Numbered from the stretch's first letter, positions 26,735 through 36,893 are shown. The stretch is DNA of 64,000 bases from Symploca sp. SIO3C6 (GCA_010692425.1 JAAHHJ010000015.1:1-64000), one strand, 5' to 3'. A program made the numbers and translations. Notes: a model not told the origin generated them from the sequence alone.

Positions 26735-28003
26735 TTAGAGATACTGAAAAACTGTACTGGCAAATTTTTCAACAGAACTCTGTTCTACAAAAGCTTTGAG
26801 GCTAGATAAATCGCAAAGCTGGCTTGGAGATTTAAGTAGAAATTGATTCAAGCCCTTGGCAATTTCAGCAGGTACAGTTGAGTCAACCGCCAAACCAAGT
26901 TTGTAGTTTTGTACTAGCTCTCCCATAAGACCATAGTTTGAACTTAGTACTGGTTTTTGGGCAGCAGCAGCTAACAGTAAAATTCCGCTCATACCAACAT
27001 GCCTTTGGTAGGGAGCTAGCACAACGTCTGCAAGGTTAAAGTATGCCTGAACATCTGGTTCTGGAATAAACTCATAAAAACTAATAATCTGCACAGGTTG
27101 AGACTGGCAAACTGCTGTAATTTTCGATTCTATTAGTTCTTTTTCTGCCGCCGGATCTGGTACTCCTGACAAGACAAGGCAAAGTTTTTGGCAGAGAGTA
27201 GATGGTAAGAGTAAGATAGCTTCGAGTAGTTGAAAAATACCCTTACGCCTACTCAATGAGCCAAATAAAAGAAAAACTTGTCTGTGATTATCGATATTTA
27301 AACTTTCTTTTAATCTCTCTGATTGGAGTTGAGATTGATTGGGTGTTGGCACTGGATCTGCTAAATGCACTACCTTGCCTGCAAAGGATTTCTTAAGGCT
27401 TTTGACGGCAAAAGAATCCAGGCAAAATAGAGTTTGCAGCTGTGAATTACTTAGGATACGAGATAAACACAGTTTATCCCGCCAATGCCAAATGTGCTCT
27501 CTCCAAGAAGGTATATAGTTGGTGAAATTAACGTAGTGAAATATTGGTCTAAAATAGATACCGGAAAATGGACAAGGGGACTTAGTTCCTAAAGCTACCC
27601 TAAACAAAACAGGATCAAAGCACATGATTAAACATTGGGTAGTTCTCAAGTAATCAGCATATTTGTAGATCAAATGCCATTCCTGAAAAGCACGTAAAAT
27701 GCGATTAGAGAAGGAGTCGAGTGATTTAAGAACAGCTTGTTCCCTTGGGGAGATCGCGACAAAGTTGATATTCTTATGGTTGTGAGCGATATTGACGATA
27801 TTGAGGTGTTGCTGGCAAAATTCAGGCGAGACAACCACATCTAAATGACCAGCCATCTCCTGTTGACACCAGTACCTAAGCAAATGTTGAATGTATATGG
27901 TATGGTGTCCCCTAAGATCTAAATCAAACAGCATTATCCTGCGATCGCTATTGTTTTGATTGCCCTCAAGGCTAAGTTCTATAGTTTCAGAAAATTTGGA
28001 CAT
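26735..28003 (-). CDS. GT4-like glycosyltransferase
   Basis: 422 residues with a GT-B layout. The N-terminal domain contains LRGHHTIYIQHLLRYW. The C-terminal domain has FLLFGSLSRRKGIFQLLEAI, then the acceptor/donor stretch YFNLADVVLAPYQRHVGMSG and AAAQKPVLSSNYGLMGELV. The usual E-x7-E is poorly conserved, so the GT4 assignment is by overall pattern. A gap of 21 bases separates it from the next upstream transferase, so they are cotranscribed. Confidence 0.83.
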   Translation of the reverse strand: MSKFSETIELSLEGNQNNSDRRIMLFDLDLRGHHTIYIQHLLRYWCQQEMAGHLDVVVSPEFCQQHLNIVNIAHNHKNINFVAISPREQAVLKSLDSFSNRILRAFQEWHLIYKYADYLRTTQCLIMCFDPVLFRVALGTKSPCPFSGIYFRPIFHYVNFTNYIPSWREHIWHWRDKLCLSRILSNSQLQTLFCLDSFAVKSLKKSFAGKVVHLADPVPTPNQSQLQSERLKESLNIDNHRQVFLLFGSLSRRKGIFQLLEAILLLPSTLCQKLCLVLSGVPDPAAEKELIESKITAVCQSQPVQIISFYEFIPEPDVQAYFNLADVVLAPYQRHVGMSGILLLAAAAQKPVLSSNYGLMGELVQNYKLGLAVDSTVPAEIAKGLNQFLLKSPSQLCDLSSLKAFVEQSSVEKFASTVFQYL

Positions 28004-28024
28004 ATTTTACTGGCTCTAGGCGGC

Positions 28025-29176
28025 TCATAACTCTTTAATAGCGCAGGCGATATCAGCAAGAAATTGTTCTCGTCTAGTGGTAAACCAATTGAAGGCATCG
28101 TCAAATTTTTGCTGTGTAGCTGGAGAGGAAATTACCGAAATAAGGAACTTAGCAAAGTCTTCTGGCTCTGCTGCTACTTGCACAGTTTGTGGATAGTCAG
28201 GAATTCCCCGTAGAGCTACTGGTGTTGCGACAATAGCTGAGCCTGAGGCAATAGCATCTAGAGTTTTAATCTGTATACCACCACCACTAAGAATGGGAAT
28301 TGCCACGACTTTTGCTTGTGCCATAAACTCTTGGGCATCGGGGACAAAACCCCGATAATGAATGTTGGGGTATTTCTCGATTAACCACTGGGCACCTCTA
28401 CCAGCGACATGAATCGATAGGCTTGTGGGTAAGTGGGGATAGACGTTTTGTAGAAACCATTGCAAGCCCTCTTGATTGGGCTTCCATGGCCAGCTGCCGA
28501 TAAGTCCAATATCAAATTCCTTGCTAATTGGTTTATCTGGTAATTTGTCTAAGCCAGGAGGCAGGGGAGATACTCTAATTTTAGCTGCTCCTTCAAGACT
28601 AGAAAAATACTTGGAATCATGTTCTGTCAGTGCCCAAACTGCTCTGGCTGTAGTCGCTAGTTTGTCTTCCATTTGTTTAATTAAGTAGGCTTCTCGTCTA
28701 TAAATCCATCTTGATATGAAATTGCCTGCATTTTTATAATTATCTAAATAAATTTCATGTTCAATGTTATGAGCAATGGTGATCATCCTGCCTTTGTCTT
28801 TCATCAAAGACTCCAGCCAACCTAGTTGAGGGTGATCGATAATAACAGCATCATATTTACTAGTTGCTAGCAGTTTCTTGACTATTTTAATATAGGCTTT
28901 TGAATAGTATTTTGCAGCTGAATATGGTAAACCTCTCAAGATACTCAGGATTAACCAAAGCAGCGGATAAAACTTAGCTCTCTTAGTTTCTATATAGCGT
29001 TTGTCGACTAATATTTCTTGCGGGTTTAACTCAAAAATATCATCTGTACGCATATATCCAATAACTGAAACTTGATAGCCACTTTGAGTGAGAGCATCAA
29101 TAAAACACTGTGATGCTACTTCACTACCCATACGTTTTTTTCTAGGAATAATGGTAGTTAGAAAAAGAATATTCAT
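28025..29176 (-). CDS. GT4-family glycosyltransferase
   Basis: 383 residues, GT-B fold. N-terminal ILFLTTIIPRKKRMGSEVAS; the middle holds IDHPQLGW and TIAHNIEHEIY. The C-terminal donor domain has DIGLIGSWPWKPNQEGLQWF, IHYRGFVPDAQEFMAQAKV, and PILSGGGIQIKTLDAIASGS with the expected Glu replaced by Asp in KTLDA. A PelF/WcaC-type transferase for the exported glycan. Cytoplasmic. Confidence 0.9.
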   Translation of the reverse strand: MNILFLTTIIPRKKRMGSEVASQCFIDALTQSGYQVSVIGYMRTDDIFELNPQEILVDKRYIETKRAKFYPLLWLILSILRGLPYSAAKYYSKAYIKIVKKLLATSKYDAVIIDHPQLGWLESLMKDKGRMITIAHNIEHEIYLDNYKNAGNFISRWIYRREAYLIKQMEDKLATTARAVWALTEHDSKYFSSLEGAAKIRVSPLPPGLDKLPDKPISKEFDIGLIGSWPWKPNQEGLQWFLQNVYPHLPTSLSIHVAGRGAQWLIEKYPNIHYRGFVPDAQEFMAQAKVVAIPILSGGGIQIKTLDAIASGSAIVATPVALRGIPDYPQTVQVAAEPEDFAKFLISVISSPATQQKFDDAFNWFTTRREQFLADIACAIKEL

Positions 29177-29231
29177 GATTTTGACTATCTAAGTAAGGCT
29201 CTGCAATTAAAAACTTGCTATCGTACTTGGT

Positions 29232-29300
29232 TTTATCAAAATTAATATGGTTCAAATACCCACCCTCAATTGCGGTGCATAAAATTGGCTGGGGTTAAAT
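29232..29300. repeat. Dispersed palindromic repeat, copy 3
   Basis: Matches 7649-7706 over about 58 bases, ending in TGGGGTTAAATCCCCATTC, an inverted repeat like that at 17425. It lies in the 247-bp gap between a glycosyltransferase and a sulfotransferase gene. The remainder of the gap shows nothing. Confidence 0.5.
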
Positions 29301-29423
29301 CCCCATTCAATTTATCTGGAGCGTCCCCGTTTCCCCGCGTCACCGCGTCTTTAATATTACTAGATTTAAACTTTTAAAATTTACTGCTGGCAATACTTTC
29401 CTAATCCAAAATTTAAAAAAATA

Positions 29424-30299
29424 TTAGCACTCAAGCCATTGTGAGAGGTCACGTTGCAGAAAATCTTGGAGATGCAAAATATCTTCTCGGTATATTTCGA
29501 TCAATTGCTTACGGATGTCTCGTGGCAACGGTGGTGCTTTAACAAGGTTATGACTTCTTAGACTAGTGTAGATTAATTCAATCCTCTGAAACATACTCTC
29601 AGGTAGAAGTGGTCCAATCGTAGCATTAAAACTTTTTTTCAAATTTTCCAAAGAGGTATGAAGAATTTTATTACTTGGTATACCACCAGTATTAGACCTC
29701 TTGATTGGTTGATTAATGAGTAATTGTTCATCCACGCCAAGAAATTTATAGATATCCTGTAGCAAGCTATTTGGATCAGACTTCAAGTCTTGATAAAAGC
29801 AAATTTTTATCTGCTCTCGGTCAAACATACTGAGATAACGCTTTAAGCTGGCGCAGTAACGGTTACTAAGTGGACCACCGCTTCCTTTCTGAACTAATTG
29901 AGCAAAATAATCGAGGATTTCATGGTCACTAATTTGAGTCTTCAATTGATTAGCACGATACCTCATTAGATAGAGTGAGTATGCTCGCTCAGCTGGATCA
30001 CGAAGAATAGCAATTAACTTCACTTGAGGTATGTAATGCTTGATGCGCTCAACAGCTTTCGAGTTAAACAGGTAGGTGGTAGAGGCTTCCCCAATTGCCG
30101 TTTCGTTAGAGACACCTTGGAATAAAGCCTGATAGTCTTCTAAGTTGGTAATCGGATAATTTTCTTTGCCATCATAAGAGAAAAAATGTGGCTCCTTAAG
30201 ACGGCTCATGTAGATTTGCGGATGTGCATTTAAACTATCATAAAGTGTAGTTGTACCAGATTTCATAGCACCAATAATTAAAAAATTTGGCATTGTCAT
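29424..30299 (-). CDS. Sulfotransferase 1 (PAPS-dependent, NDST-like)
   Basis: 291 residues of the carbohydrate sulfotransferase superfamily. 5'-phosphosulfate loop IIGAMKSGTTTLY (about 8-20), KEPHFFS shortly after, and the 3'-phosphate motif LIAILRDPAERAYSLY. Transfers a sulfo group from PAPS to a hydroxyl or amine of a sugar. One of six such genes between 29.4 and 39.0 kb. An upstream AGGACG supports the start. The next upstream gene, another sulfotransferase, ends 17 bases away, so the two are likely cotranscribed. Confidence 0.92.
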   Translation of the reverse strand: MTMPNFLIIGAMKSGTTTLYDSLNAHPQIYMSRLKEPHFFSYDGKENYPITNLEDYQALFQGVSNETAIGEASTTYLFNSKAVERIKHYIPQVKLIAILRDPAERAYSLYLMRYRANQLKTQISDHEILDYFAQLVQKGSGGPLSNRYCASLKRYLSMFDREQIKICFYQDLKSDPNSLLQDIYKFLGVDEQLLINQPIKRSNTGGIPSNKILHTSLENLKKSFNATIGPLLPESMFQRIELIYTSLRSHNLVKAPPLPRDIRKQLIEIYREDILHLQDFLQRDLSQWLEC

Positions 30300-30316
30300 A
30301 TCTTTACTTTCGTCCT

Positions 30317-31285
30317 TTATGTATATCTGGGATAATTTAGCTGATTCATAATCTCAGACAATTGGTCTTCGATAAATTTGGCATCAGGTTCACTGGTAAA
30401 GTTTTTCCAGCTTTTAGTTTTGCTTTTGATGCTGCTAAATAAGTTGGGATCTGCTTGCCAACTGGTAGTTTTCAATGTGTCTTCAGGAATACATGCCTCT
30501 TCATAAGATTCTTCTATAAAATCAAAAACCTTGTGAAGAGTAACTTTGGTGTTACAAGTAAAATCTTCATAGGATACCAGCATAAACCTACTAGGATTAG
30601 AAACTTTTTCCTGTAATGCTATGTGCATATAACTAGCATATTTATTGCAAAAGCTTTTGGGGGAAATTTTTAGCCACTTAAGCTCTGATTCCTTCATGCC
30701 AAGTTTAAGAGAATCTTTTAGTCTTCGCTGGTAAGAGCTAAATACATCAAGGGGATGACGAGGCATGAACAGCAGTTTAGCCTTAGGAAAGGTTACTTTT
30801 ATTTCTGGAAGTCTGGATATGTGCTGAGGAGTTTTCTCAACTATTCTCTTCATTCCTCTTGCCTGTTTGGCATAGTAGAGAAAAATTCTGATCAAAATAT
30901 CATTTTGAGTTACCTTCCAAACGGAAGCTCTTAAAACACTGACTTTAGGAGCAACTTTTTGGAAAATATCCTTGCCAATTAGTAGGCGCTGATAGTTTTG
31001 AATAGATTTGGTCATGCCGAGGAATTGACAGTAGTAGTCCTCATCGCCCAACATGTAGGTAAAAGCATTAGAGTTAGCACCAGAGTAAGTATGATAAGGA
31101 GTTTTGAAAATATTAGACTCTGTAAGTTCTACTCCATGCTTGTGTTTATATTTTTGTGGTTTAAAGCTTGAATGTCTCTGGAGTGTTCTGTATAGAATAC
31201 TAGTGCCACTACGAGCTGCACCGACAATGAACACAGGTGATTCATTCTTCATTAAGTTTGATATGACTGATGGAGTTAGGCTCAT
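30317..31285 (-). CDS. Sulfotransferase 2
   Basis: 322 residues. PAPS loop VFIVGAARSGTSILYRTLQ (about residues 18-37) and the 3'-phosphate motif AKLLFMPRHPLDVFSSYQRR. The Cys/Arg details differ from the NDST-like set (AARSGTS instead of AxKxGTT), so it belongs to a different subfamily (sulfotransfer_3-like) and probably targets a different position. No membrane segment is evident. Confidence 0.88.
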   Translation of the reverse strand: MSLTPSVISNLMKNESPVFIVGAARSGTSILYRTLQRHSSFKPQKYKHKHGVELTESNIFKTPYHTYSGANSNAFTYMLGDEDYYCQFLGMTKSIQNYQRLLIGKDIFQKVAPKVSVLRASVWKVTQNDILIRIFLYYAKQARGMKRIVEKTPQHISRLPEIKVTFPKAKLLFMPRHPLDVFSSYQRRLKDSLKLGMKESELKWLKISPKSFCNKYASYMHIALQEKVSNPSRFMLVSYEDFTCNTKVTLHKVFDFIEESYEEACIPEDTLKTTSWQADPNLFSSIKSKTKSWKNFTSEPDAKFIEDQLSEIMNQLNYPRYT

Positions 31286-31428
31286 ATAGTTTATTTAAAT
31301 ACCTAAACAAGTTGAAATAGATACTGTTTTTGACTAATTTTTGAAGAAAAAATAAATTCGTAATACAACTAATAATAATCACCTAAACAGTTGCTGAAAA
31401 TACCAACTTTATCATGCCCTTACTATAA

Positions 31429-32265
31429 TCATCCTTTCCTCCAAACAGAAAGATCCATGCCAATAAGATCTTCTAAAAGAGTAATATCTAATTCATATTT
31501 TGAAATTAGTTCTGTCCGTACACTTGGGTTGATTGATGGAAGAGCATCACCCTGTTCAAATATTCTCCGCATCCCTGAATTTTTAACAACATTCCACAAC
31601 CAGTCTAAATCTTTACTTTGAAGAAAAGCTCCAAAGCGAATGGCTAAGGCTCTAGCACGAGAAAAACGAACTTTACGAGATGGATTAGCTCTTTGTTTCA
31701 AAATATTTCGATCAAATTTGTTAGCATCAATACCTAGAAAATTGGCTAGTTGATTTAATGCCTGCTCCGGATAATTAACAGTATGCTCATAAATCAAAAT
31801 CAAAAATTTTTCTAAGGGAAAATACTGTAAGTACCGTTTAAGCTGCTGACTATATAATCCTCTCATAAAAACTTCTGACTCCTGGTTAAAGTATTCCTGA
31901 AAAGTTCTGCTTTCATCAAAATTTTTTACCGAGAAGCCATACTGTGAATATGCACGGTCTGCTGGATTCCGCAAAATGACAATGAATCGACAATTAGGTA
32001 GATGTTCTCGGATGCGATTTGGAACCTGTGGGGCGTACAAATACTTTGGTGTAATTTCTCCAATATTTTGGTATGTATATGCTTGAGCAGACGAGGGGAA
32101 AAATGCTTGATACCAATTTATTCCACGTTCATAATATTGATCAAAAAAGTGAACTTCCTTACGTCTTTCTGGAAGATAAATATCAGGGTGAGAGCGCAAA
32201 ATTTTGTCTAACCAAGTTGTCCCTGAACGCATAGCACCGATTCCTAGAAAATTAGGTAGTGTCAT
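31429..32265 (-). CDS. Sulfotransferase 3
   Basis: 278 residues. PAPS loop LGIGAMRSGTTWLDKIL (7-23), EVHFFDQYYERGINWY, ITPKYLY, and the 3'-phosphate motif FIVILRNPADRAYSQYGF. NDST/StaL-like sulfotransferase family. Same strand as its neighbours with a short gap to the Wzy-like gene upstream. Confidence 0.92.
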   Translation of the reverse strand: MTLPNFLGIGAMRSGTTWLDKILRSHPDIYLPERRKEVHFFDQYYERGINWYQAFFPSSAQAYTYQNIGEITPKYLYAPQVPNRIREHLPNCRFIVILRNPADRAYSQYGFSVKNFDESRTFQEYFNQESEVFMRGLYSQQLKRYLQYFPLEKFLILIYEHTVNYPEQALNQLANFLGIDANKFDRNILKQRANPSRKVRFSRARALAIRFGAFLQSKDLDWLWNVVKNSGMRRIFEQGDALPSINPSVRTELISKYELDITLLEDLIGMDLSVWRKG

Positions 32266-32335
32266 TGTTTCTACTCTTACACTTCAAATACAAAAGATTT
32301 AAGCATTACCTAAATAAAGTTTTAGTCAACTCATG

Positions 32336-33688
32336 TCAGTCTTTAATATAAGGCGGTAATATCTGATATTCTAGATTAGTTTTATACTCAAAAAACTGCT
32401 TGTTGCTTTCCACCAATATTATCCTCATGGAAGCAATTATAATTCCTAGACTATAGAATATAGACCATCCTGCCGGCATAAATGCATTGGAGATACAACC
32501 CCATATGCAGTATCCAAAAATTGAGCAAAAGACTGTTTTGCTGAGACTTGATAACTTGAAGTTCTTCAGCTTTGATAACTTGAAAGACCCTTTAAACAAA
32601 ATGGCGATAAATACTAGCAATATAGATAGTCCTATAGTTCCCCATCCTACGTATGACCAGACGTATAGATTATGTGAAGGTATTATTTTGAGGAAACTTC
32701 CTGAGCCATAACCGATTTCAATTGCTCGGGAAACATAATCCCATCCAAGTGAACCAAAGCCTACCAGAGGCGAATGTTCTCGCGTGTATGTAGTTGCAGG
32801 AATCCATAAGTTCTCCATTCGCCAGTTTAAACTGCCTTCATCTGCAGCTTCCCGCGAAAATGCAGACCCTACAAAACTATAAGTGAAGATATAAATTAGA
32901 CCAATAATAGGAACTAAAAACGGAAACAAACTAATTGTTTTTTTGAATGATAAATTGGAATAAAACAAAGACAATATGAAAGGGAAAGATATTATTAGAG
33001 CTGTTCTTGTGCCATTAAATAGTAGGATAGCTGGTATGTAAATCAGTATGATTGCTCTAAGTATCACTCTCTTAATGCCGGAAGTTTTTTCAATATAAAA
33101 TAGAGCAAATGGAAATAGAGTCATTATAGCATTAGCATCTTCATTGGCAGAAGCAAAAAGTGCGAAAGTTTTAATTTTTCCAGACTGTCCATAAGAAGAC
33201 AAAACACCCAGTAAATTCTTGCCTGATGAGATAATGAGATAAGGGTATTGAATAATTGCCGCTATAAATATAAGTAAAAATACTAGCGATATTATTTGAA
33301 GAGTTTTGTAAGCCGTTTCATTGTTTAAATTTAGTACTATACATAAATATGACAGCCACAAAAAAACATAATCTGCACTGCCTGACAAATGACCTGACAA
33401 AGCCCTAGAAGGAAGCGTGAAAATCTGAAAAATTAATAGAATCAAGAAAGCAAATATTGGTAAGATCATTTCTAGCCAAAATCTTGAGCCTATTTTTTTT
33501 ATCCTTCTGCTCTTAACTGTATCTATAAGTATAAACAATAAGACTGGCAGTAACCCGACTCTAACAACCCCAATTAGGCTGAAACCTCCCAGACGAATGC
33601 TGGAAAATGTTGCTGCTACCTGTGGCAACGAGACAATAAAGTTAGCCACTAGCAGAAAGGTAGGAATATAGACAGCTTTAACTTTCAT
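32336..33688 (-). CDS. Wzy-like polymerase / O-antigen-ligase family membrane protein
   Basis: 450 residues with about ten to twelve hydrophobic segments. The family signature region around the large periplasmic loop is present (TREHSPLVGFGSLGWDYVSR ... SHNLYVWSYVGWGTIGLSI), as in Wzy_C/O-antigen ligase proteins. It would polymerise lipid-linked repeat units on the outer face of the membrane. Its ATG overlaps the stop of the upstream GT4 gene by 4 bases (ATGA), so the two are translationally coupled. Confidence 0.85.
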   Translation of the reverse strand: MKVKAVYIPTFLLVANFIVSLPQVAATFSSIRLGGFSLIGVVRVGLLPVLLFILIDTVKSRRIKKIGSRFWLEMILPIFAFLILLIFQIFTLPSRALSGHLSGSADYVFLWLSYLCIVLNLNNETAYKTLQIISLVFLLIFIAAIIQYPYLIISSGKNLLGVLSSYGQSGKIKTFALFASANEDANAIMTLFPFALFYIEKTSGIKRVILRAIILIYIPAILLFNGTRTALIISFPFILSLFYSNLSFKKTISLFPFLVPIIGLIYIFTYSFVGSAFSREAADEGSLNWRMENLWIPATTYTREHSPLVGFGSLGWDYVSRAIEIGYGSGSFLKIIPSHNLYVWSYVGWGTIGLSILLVFIAILFKGSFKLSKLKNFKLSSLSKTVFCSIFGYCIWGCISNAFMPAGWSIFYSLGIIIASMRIILVESNKQFFEYKTNLEYQILPPYIKD

Positions 33689-34950
33689 TGTTTACGAGGG
33701 ATGCAACTTGCCGAAATCTCGGCGAAAAGAGATGAGTAGCGGTGCGCTTGAAGTTCCTGGGTAAATTCTTGTTCTGCTTTAGCACGGGCGCGAGTACTTA
33801 GTTTTTGATGTCGCTCTTGATTTTTTAGCACCCAGACAATTCCCTGAGCTAAGTCTTCAATTTTATATGGTTGAGCTAAATAGCCATTTTGCTGGTGTTC
33901 AATCATATCTGACATACCACCAATATTGAAGGTAACGCAGGGAGTTGCACAAGCAATTGCTTCCATCACCGTGTTTGCCAAGTTTTCTTGAATAGAAGGC
34001 AAGACAAAAACATCTGCTGCTGAATAAACTAGGGCGAGAGATAAATCATCGCCCAAGGTACCCAAATAATAAGTATTAAAACCAAATTCGGGCGGATTTT
34101 TAGGTCGAGAAGCACCGAAAATAACTAGCTCTATTTCATTTTGATACTCAGATTTACTCAAATCTTGTAACGCCGATTGCAAAAGGTGAAATCCTTTCCT
34201 CTTATTACTAGTTGCTTTTAATGATCCGAACAGAACAAGTTGCTTATCCTGAGGTAAATTAAGTAGTCCTCGCGCTACTTGTTGCTTGATAGGCTTATAC
34301 TTTTGAGTATCAATACTATTGGGAATTAACTCAATTCGTTGATTTTGAAAAAGAGAACTGGAACTGGCACATTTTGCTAACCATGAACTAGGCGTCACCA
34401 CAGTCAAATTGAGATTTTTCCAAGCCTTAGCTTTGCGCTGCCATACCCAACGTGATAAATCACAACCTCTGTTACTGCCAAGTTGAGGACACCCACCACA
34501 GGATATTGTGTAGCGATCGCAATCACTACTATAGTGGCATCCTCCTGTAAAAGACCACATATCATGAAGAGTCCAAATTAAAGGTAGATTTAACTTGGCA
34601 AGTGTTTCAATTTGTATAAATGCTTCGCCAGTCCAATGCAAATTAATTATCTCTGGAGCAAGTCGAGTAATTTTAGGGATAATTCTATCTGGAAGCCACT
34701 GTAGAGAAAATGTAGGATTCTCGCATTGATGATAAAATTTTAAGGGCAAAGCATCAACAGCAATTCTTGTTCTAGCAATGCTTTGCTCTAGCCTGGTTGC
34801 AGGTGCACAGACAGTGTTATCATTACTGGACTTATACTGTACGAGCATCCGGGAATCGATACCAATACTTTGCAAACCTTGGTGTAATCGATAGGCAGCA
34901 CGAGCAGCTCCACCAGTGATATCGGAAGTGTTGAGAAGCAAGACTTTCAT
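33685..34950 (-). CDS. GT4-family glycosyltransferase
   Basis: 421 residues, GT-B. N-terminal LLLNTSDITGGAARAAYRLH with IWTLHDMWSFTGGCHYSSDC and a Cys cluster CGGCPQLG. Donor domain LVLFGSLKATSNKRKGFHLL, VFVLPSIQENLANTVMEAIA (E-x7-E) and TPCVTFNIGGMSDMI. WcaC/WbaZ-like. AAGG 8 bases upstream supports the start. The stop overlaps the Wzy-like gene's ATG. Confidence 0.92.
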   Translation of the reverse strand: MKVLLLNTSDITGGAARAAYRLHQGLQSIGIDSRMLVQYKSSNDNTVCAPATRLEQSIARTRIAVDALPLKFYHQCENPTFSLQWLPDRIIPKITRLAPEIINLHWTGEAFIQIETLAKLNLPLIWTLHDMWSFTGGCHYSSDCDRYTISCGGCPQLGSNRGCDLSRWVWQRKAKAWKNLNLTVVTPSSWLAKCASSSSLFQNQRIELIPNSIDTQKYKPIKQQVARGLLNLPQDKQLVLFGSLKATSNKRKGFHLLQSALQDLSKSEYQNEIELVIFGASRPKNPPEFGFNTYYLGTLGDDLSLALVYSAADVFVLPSIQENLANTVMEAIACATPCVTFNIGGMSDMIEHQQNGYLAQPYKIEDLAQGIVWVLKNQERHQKLSTRARAKAEQEFTQELQAHRYSSLFAEISASCIPRKQ

Positions 34951-34960
34951 AATCGGTACC

Positions 34961-35863
34961 TTAAACTTCTAACCATGGTGATAAGTCACGCTGGATTAAG
35001 TTTTGGAGTTCAAAGATATCCTTACGGAATACCTCAATTAATTCCCGGCGCACATCCAGAGGACACTGAGATTTAACAAAGTTATTGGTTCTAAGATAGT
35101 TAGCTACACGTTTTCTGACTCCTACTGGAAAAAATGGCTTGAGAAAATTCTTAACAGGGTTTTTGTCTCTGAGAAAAGCATCTAAAGTTTTATTCTTGCG
35201 AGGACCTGAGATATTGAGACGAGTAAAAACTTCTGGAATATGTGTTTCATCTACACCGAGAAATCGAAAAATGTCTCTAAGTAGCTCTTTAGGATTAGTA
35301 TTCAAATCTTCGTAAAGGTAGATTTTAATCTGACTATGGTCAAATTTTTCAAAATAACGCTTTAGCTGCACAGAGTAAAATCCCATATCTTGGTAACGCC
35401 AAAGATACTCCCAGTTGTTCTTTATACGTACTTCTTCTTCTAGAAGTGCTTGAGTAAAATCACTAAGCGGCTCACGACTATCTCTAATGGCATGCATGAA
35501 GCTTGAATAAGCTCTATCTACCGGGTTGCGCAGGATGACAATCAGTTTAACATCGGGTATGTAGTGCTTGATGCATTCAGGAGCTTTCTGGCTATACAAG
35601 TACCAGGTAGTTGCCTCACCAATAGCTATTTTATTAGCAGCATCTTTAAACAACCTACTATAGGCTTCTATGTTAGTACTAACATGGCTATATACATCTT
35701 GATCACCAGGACCACAAAAGTTAATTTTTTCACCCTCAAAATCAAAAAAACCTGGCTCTTTTTCAGGACTCATGTAGATTTGTGGATGCTGATCTAAATA
35801 ATGGTAAAGAGAAGTTGTTCCAGCTTTTTGCGCACCGATGATCAAAAAATTAGGCATAATCAT
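34961..35863 (-). CDS. Sulfotransferase 4
   Basis: 300 residues. PAPS loop IIGAQKAGTTSLYHYLDQHP (8-27), KEPGFFDFEG, TTWYLYS, and the 3'-phosphate motif LIVILRNPVDRAYSSFMHAI. Closely similar in layout to sulfotransferase 1 (same end motif, DLSPWLEV against DLSQWLEC), which suggests duplication inside the locus. AAGGA 9 bases before the start. Ten bases from the downstream GT4 gene. Confidence 0.93.
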   Translation of the reverse strand: MIMPNFLIIGAQKAGTTSLYHYLDQHPQIYMSPEKEPGFFDFEGEKINFCGPGDQDVYSHVSTNIEAYSRLFKDAANKIAIGEATTWYLYSQKAPECIKHYIPDVKLIVILRNPVDRAYSSFMHAIRDSREPLSDFTQALLEEEVRIKNNWEYLWRYQDMGFYSVQLKRYFEKFDHSQIKIYLYEDLNTNPKELLRDIFRFLGVDETHIPEVFTRLNISGPRKNKTLDAFLRDKNPVKNFLKPFFPVGVRKRVANYLRTNNFVKSQCPLDVRRELIEVFRKDIFELQNLIQRDLSPWLEV

Positions 35864-35960
35864 ACGCTCATATCCTTACCTATTTAACTCCTGAACAAAT
35901 GCAACTATAAGTGTAGAGTGCCCTATTTATTTAATATGTCAAACTCAATAACAATAACAT

Positions 35961-36893
35961 TTACATTGACTTACTATTGACAAGTAAACGTTTGGTTTTC
36001 CTCAAAATTGATTTTGATAAACTTTTTTCCCATACTTTCTTATAGCGTCTATAATCATGTTCTCGATCTACAGCTATGCCCAATGGATCTTTCAAGGGAA
36101 AGTTCATGGACTGTAATGGCATATTAGCTCTTTGATCATTAGATACCTTAGTATTTGTACCCTCTTTACTAAAGCCAATATTAGAAATTAAGTTTTTAGC
36201 AGGAGTAATGGACATTCCTGAATATAGAAGGCACATAAAGAAAAACTGATAAGCCCAACTGTTGTTATTGCCTAAATAAGCAGCATCTAGTAATCGTTTG
36301 CGATTAAAATATTGTTTTTTGTCGGCAATTACATCACCAATTCTCTTCTTGACTTCAGGTTCTGACCACAACTTCATATCCACATCATAGCACTGCCAAA
36401 CTCTTTTCCATGTAGCCCATCCCCAGCAATTAAAATAATAAGAAAAATGATAACTTTGAATATTAGTTTTCCACTCACCTAAAAGATTAGTACCAGTGAT
36501 GGTCATTACTCGTTCATCATCCCTATACTTTTCAAGTAGCTCCTCACAAAATCTAAAGAAAGTGGGATGAGGTAAGCAGTCATCTTCGAGGATGACCGCT
36601 TCTTCAATAGTATTAAAGACCCAATCTAATCCACTTGATACACGCCTCTTGCAGCCCATGTTGACATTAGAATAATTTTTGAAAACTTGACAGTCCCAAT
36701 CGACGCGATCAATAATTGCGCGGGCAGCAGCACACTTTTCCGCTTCATCGGATCGATCTACACGAGAACCATCTGCAATTACAAATAGTTTTGGAGGTTT
36801 GACTTGACGAATTACTTCGAAAACTTTCTCAGTAGTATCTGGACGATTGAAAATTATCAAGACAACAGGAGTTTTTAATTGCCAACTATTCAT
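35961..36893 (-). CDS. GT-A-like glycosyltransferase, 'hemolytic protein HlpA-like' type
   Basis: 310 residues from the ATG at 36893. A longer frame to 36992 would overlap the upstream gene and adds a Lys-rich, unrelated start. Motifs: VVLIIFNRPDTTEKVFEVIR, FVIADGSRVDRSDEAEKC, VILEDDCLPHPTFFRFCEEL (metal-binding acidic cluster) and YYFNCWGWATWKRVW. Proteins with this pattern are often annotated HlpA-like or GNT-I-like and sit in polysaccharide loci; activity unproven. Probably adds a sugar to the repeat unit. Confidence 0.8.
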   Translation of the reverse strand: MNSWQLKTPVVLIIFNRPDTTEKVFEVIRQVKPPKLFVIADGSRVDRSDEAEKCAAARAIIDRVDWDCQVFKNYSNVNMGCKRRVSSGLDWVFNTIEEAVILEDDCLPHPTFFRFCEELLEKYRDDERVMTITGTNLLGEWKTNIQSYHFSYYFNCWGWATWKRVWQCYDVDMKLWSEPEVKKRIGDVIADKKQYFNRKRLLDAAYLGNNNSWAYQFFFMCLLYSGMSITPAKNLISNIGFSKEGTNTKVSNDQRANMPLQSMNFPLKDPLGIAVDREHDYRRYKKVWEKSLSKSILRKTKRLLVNSKSM

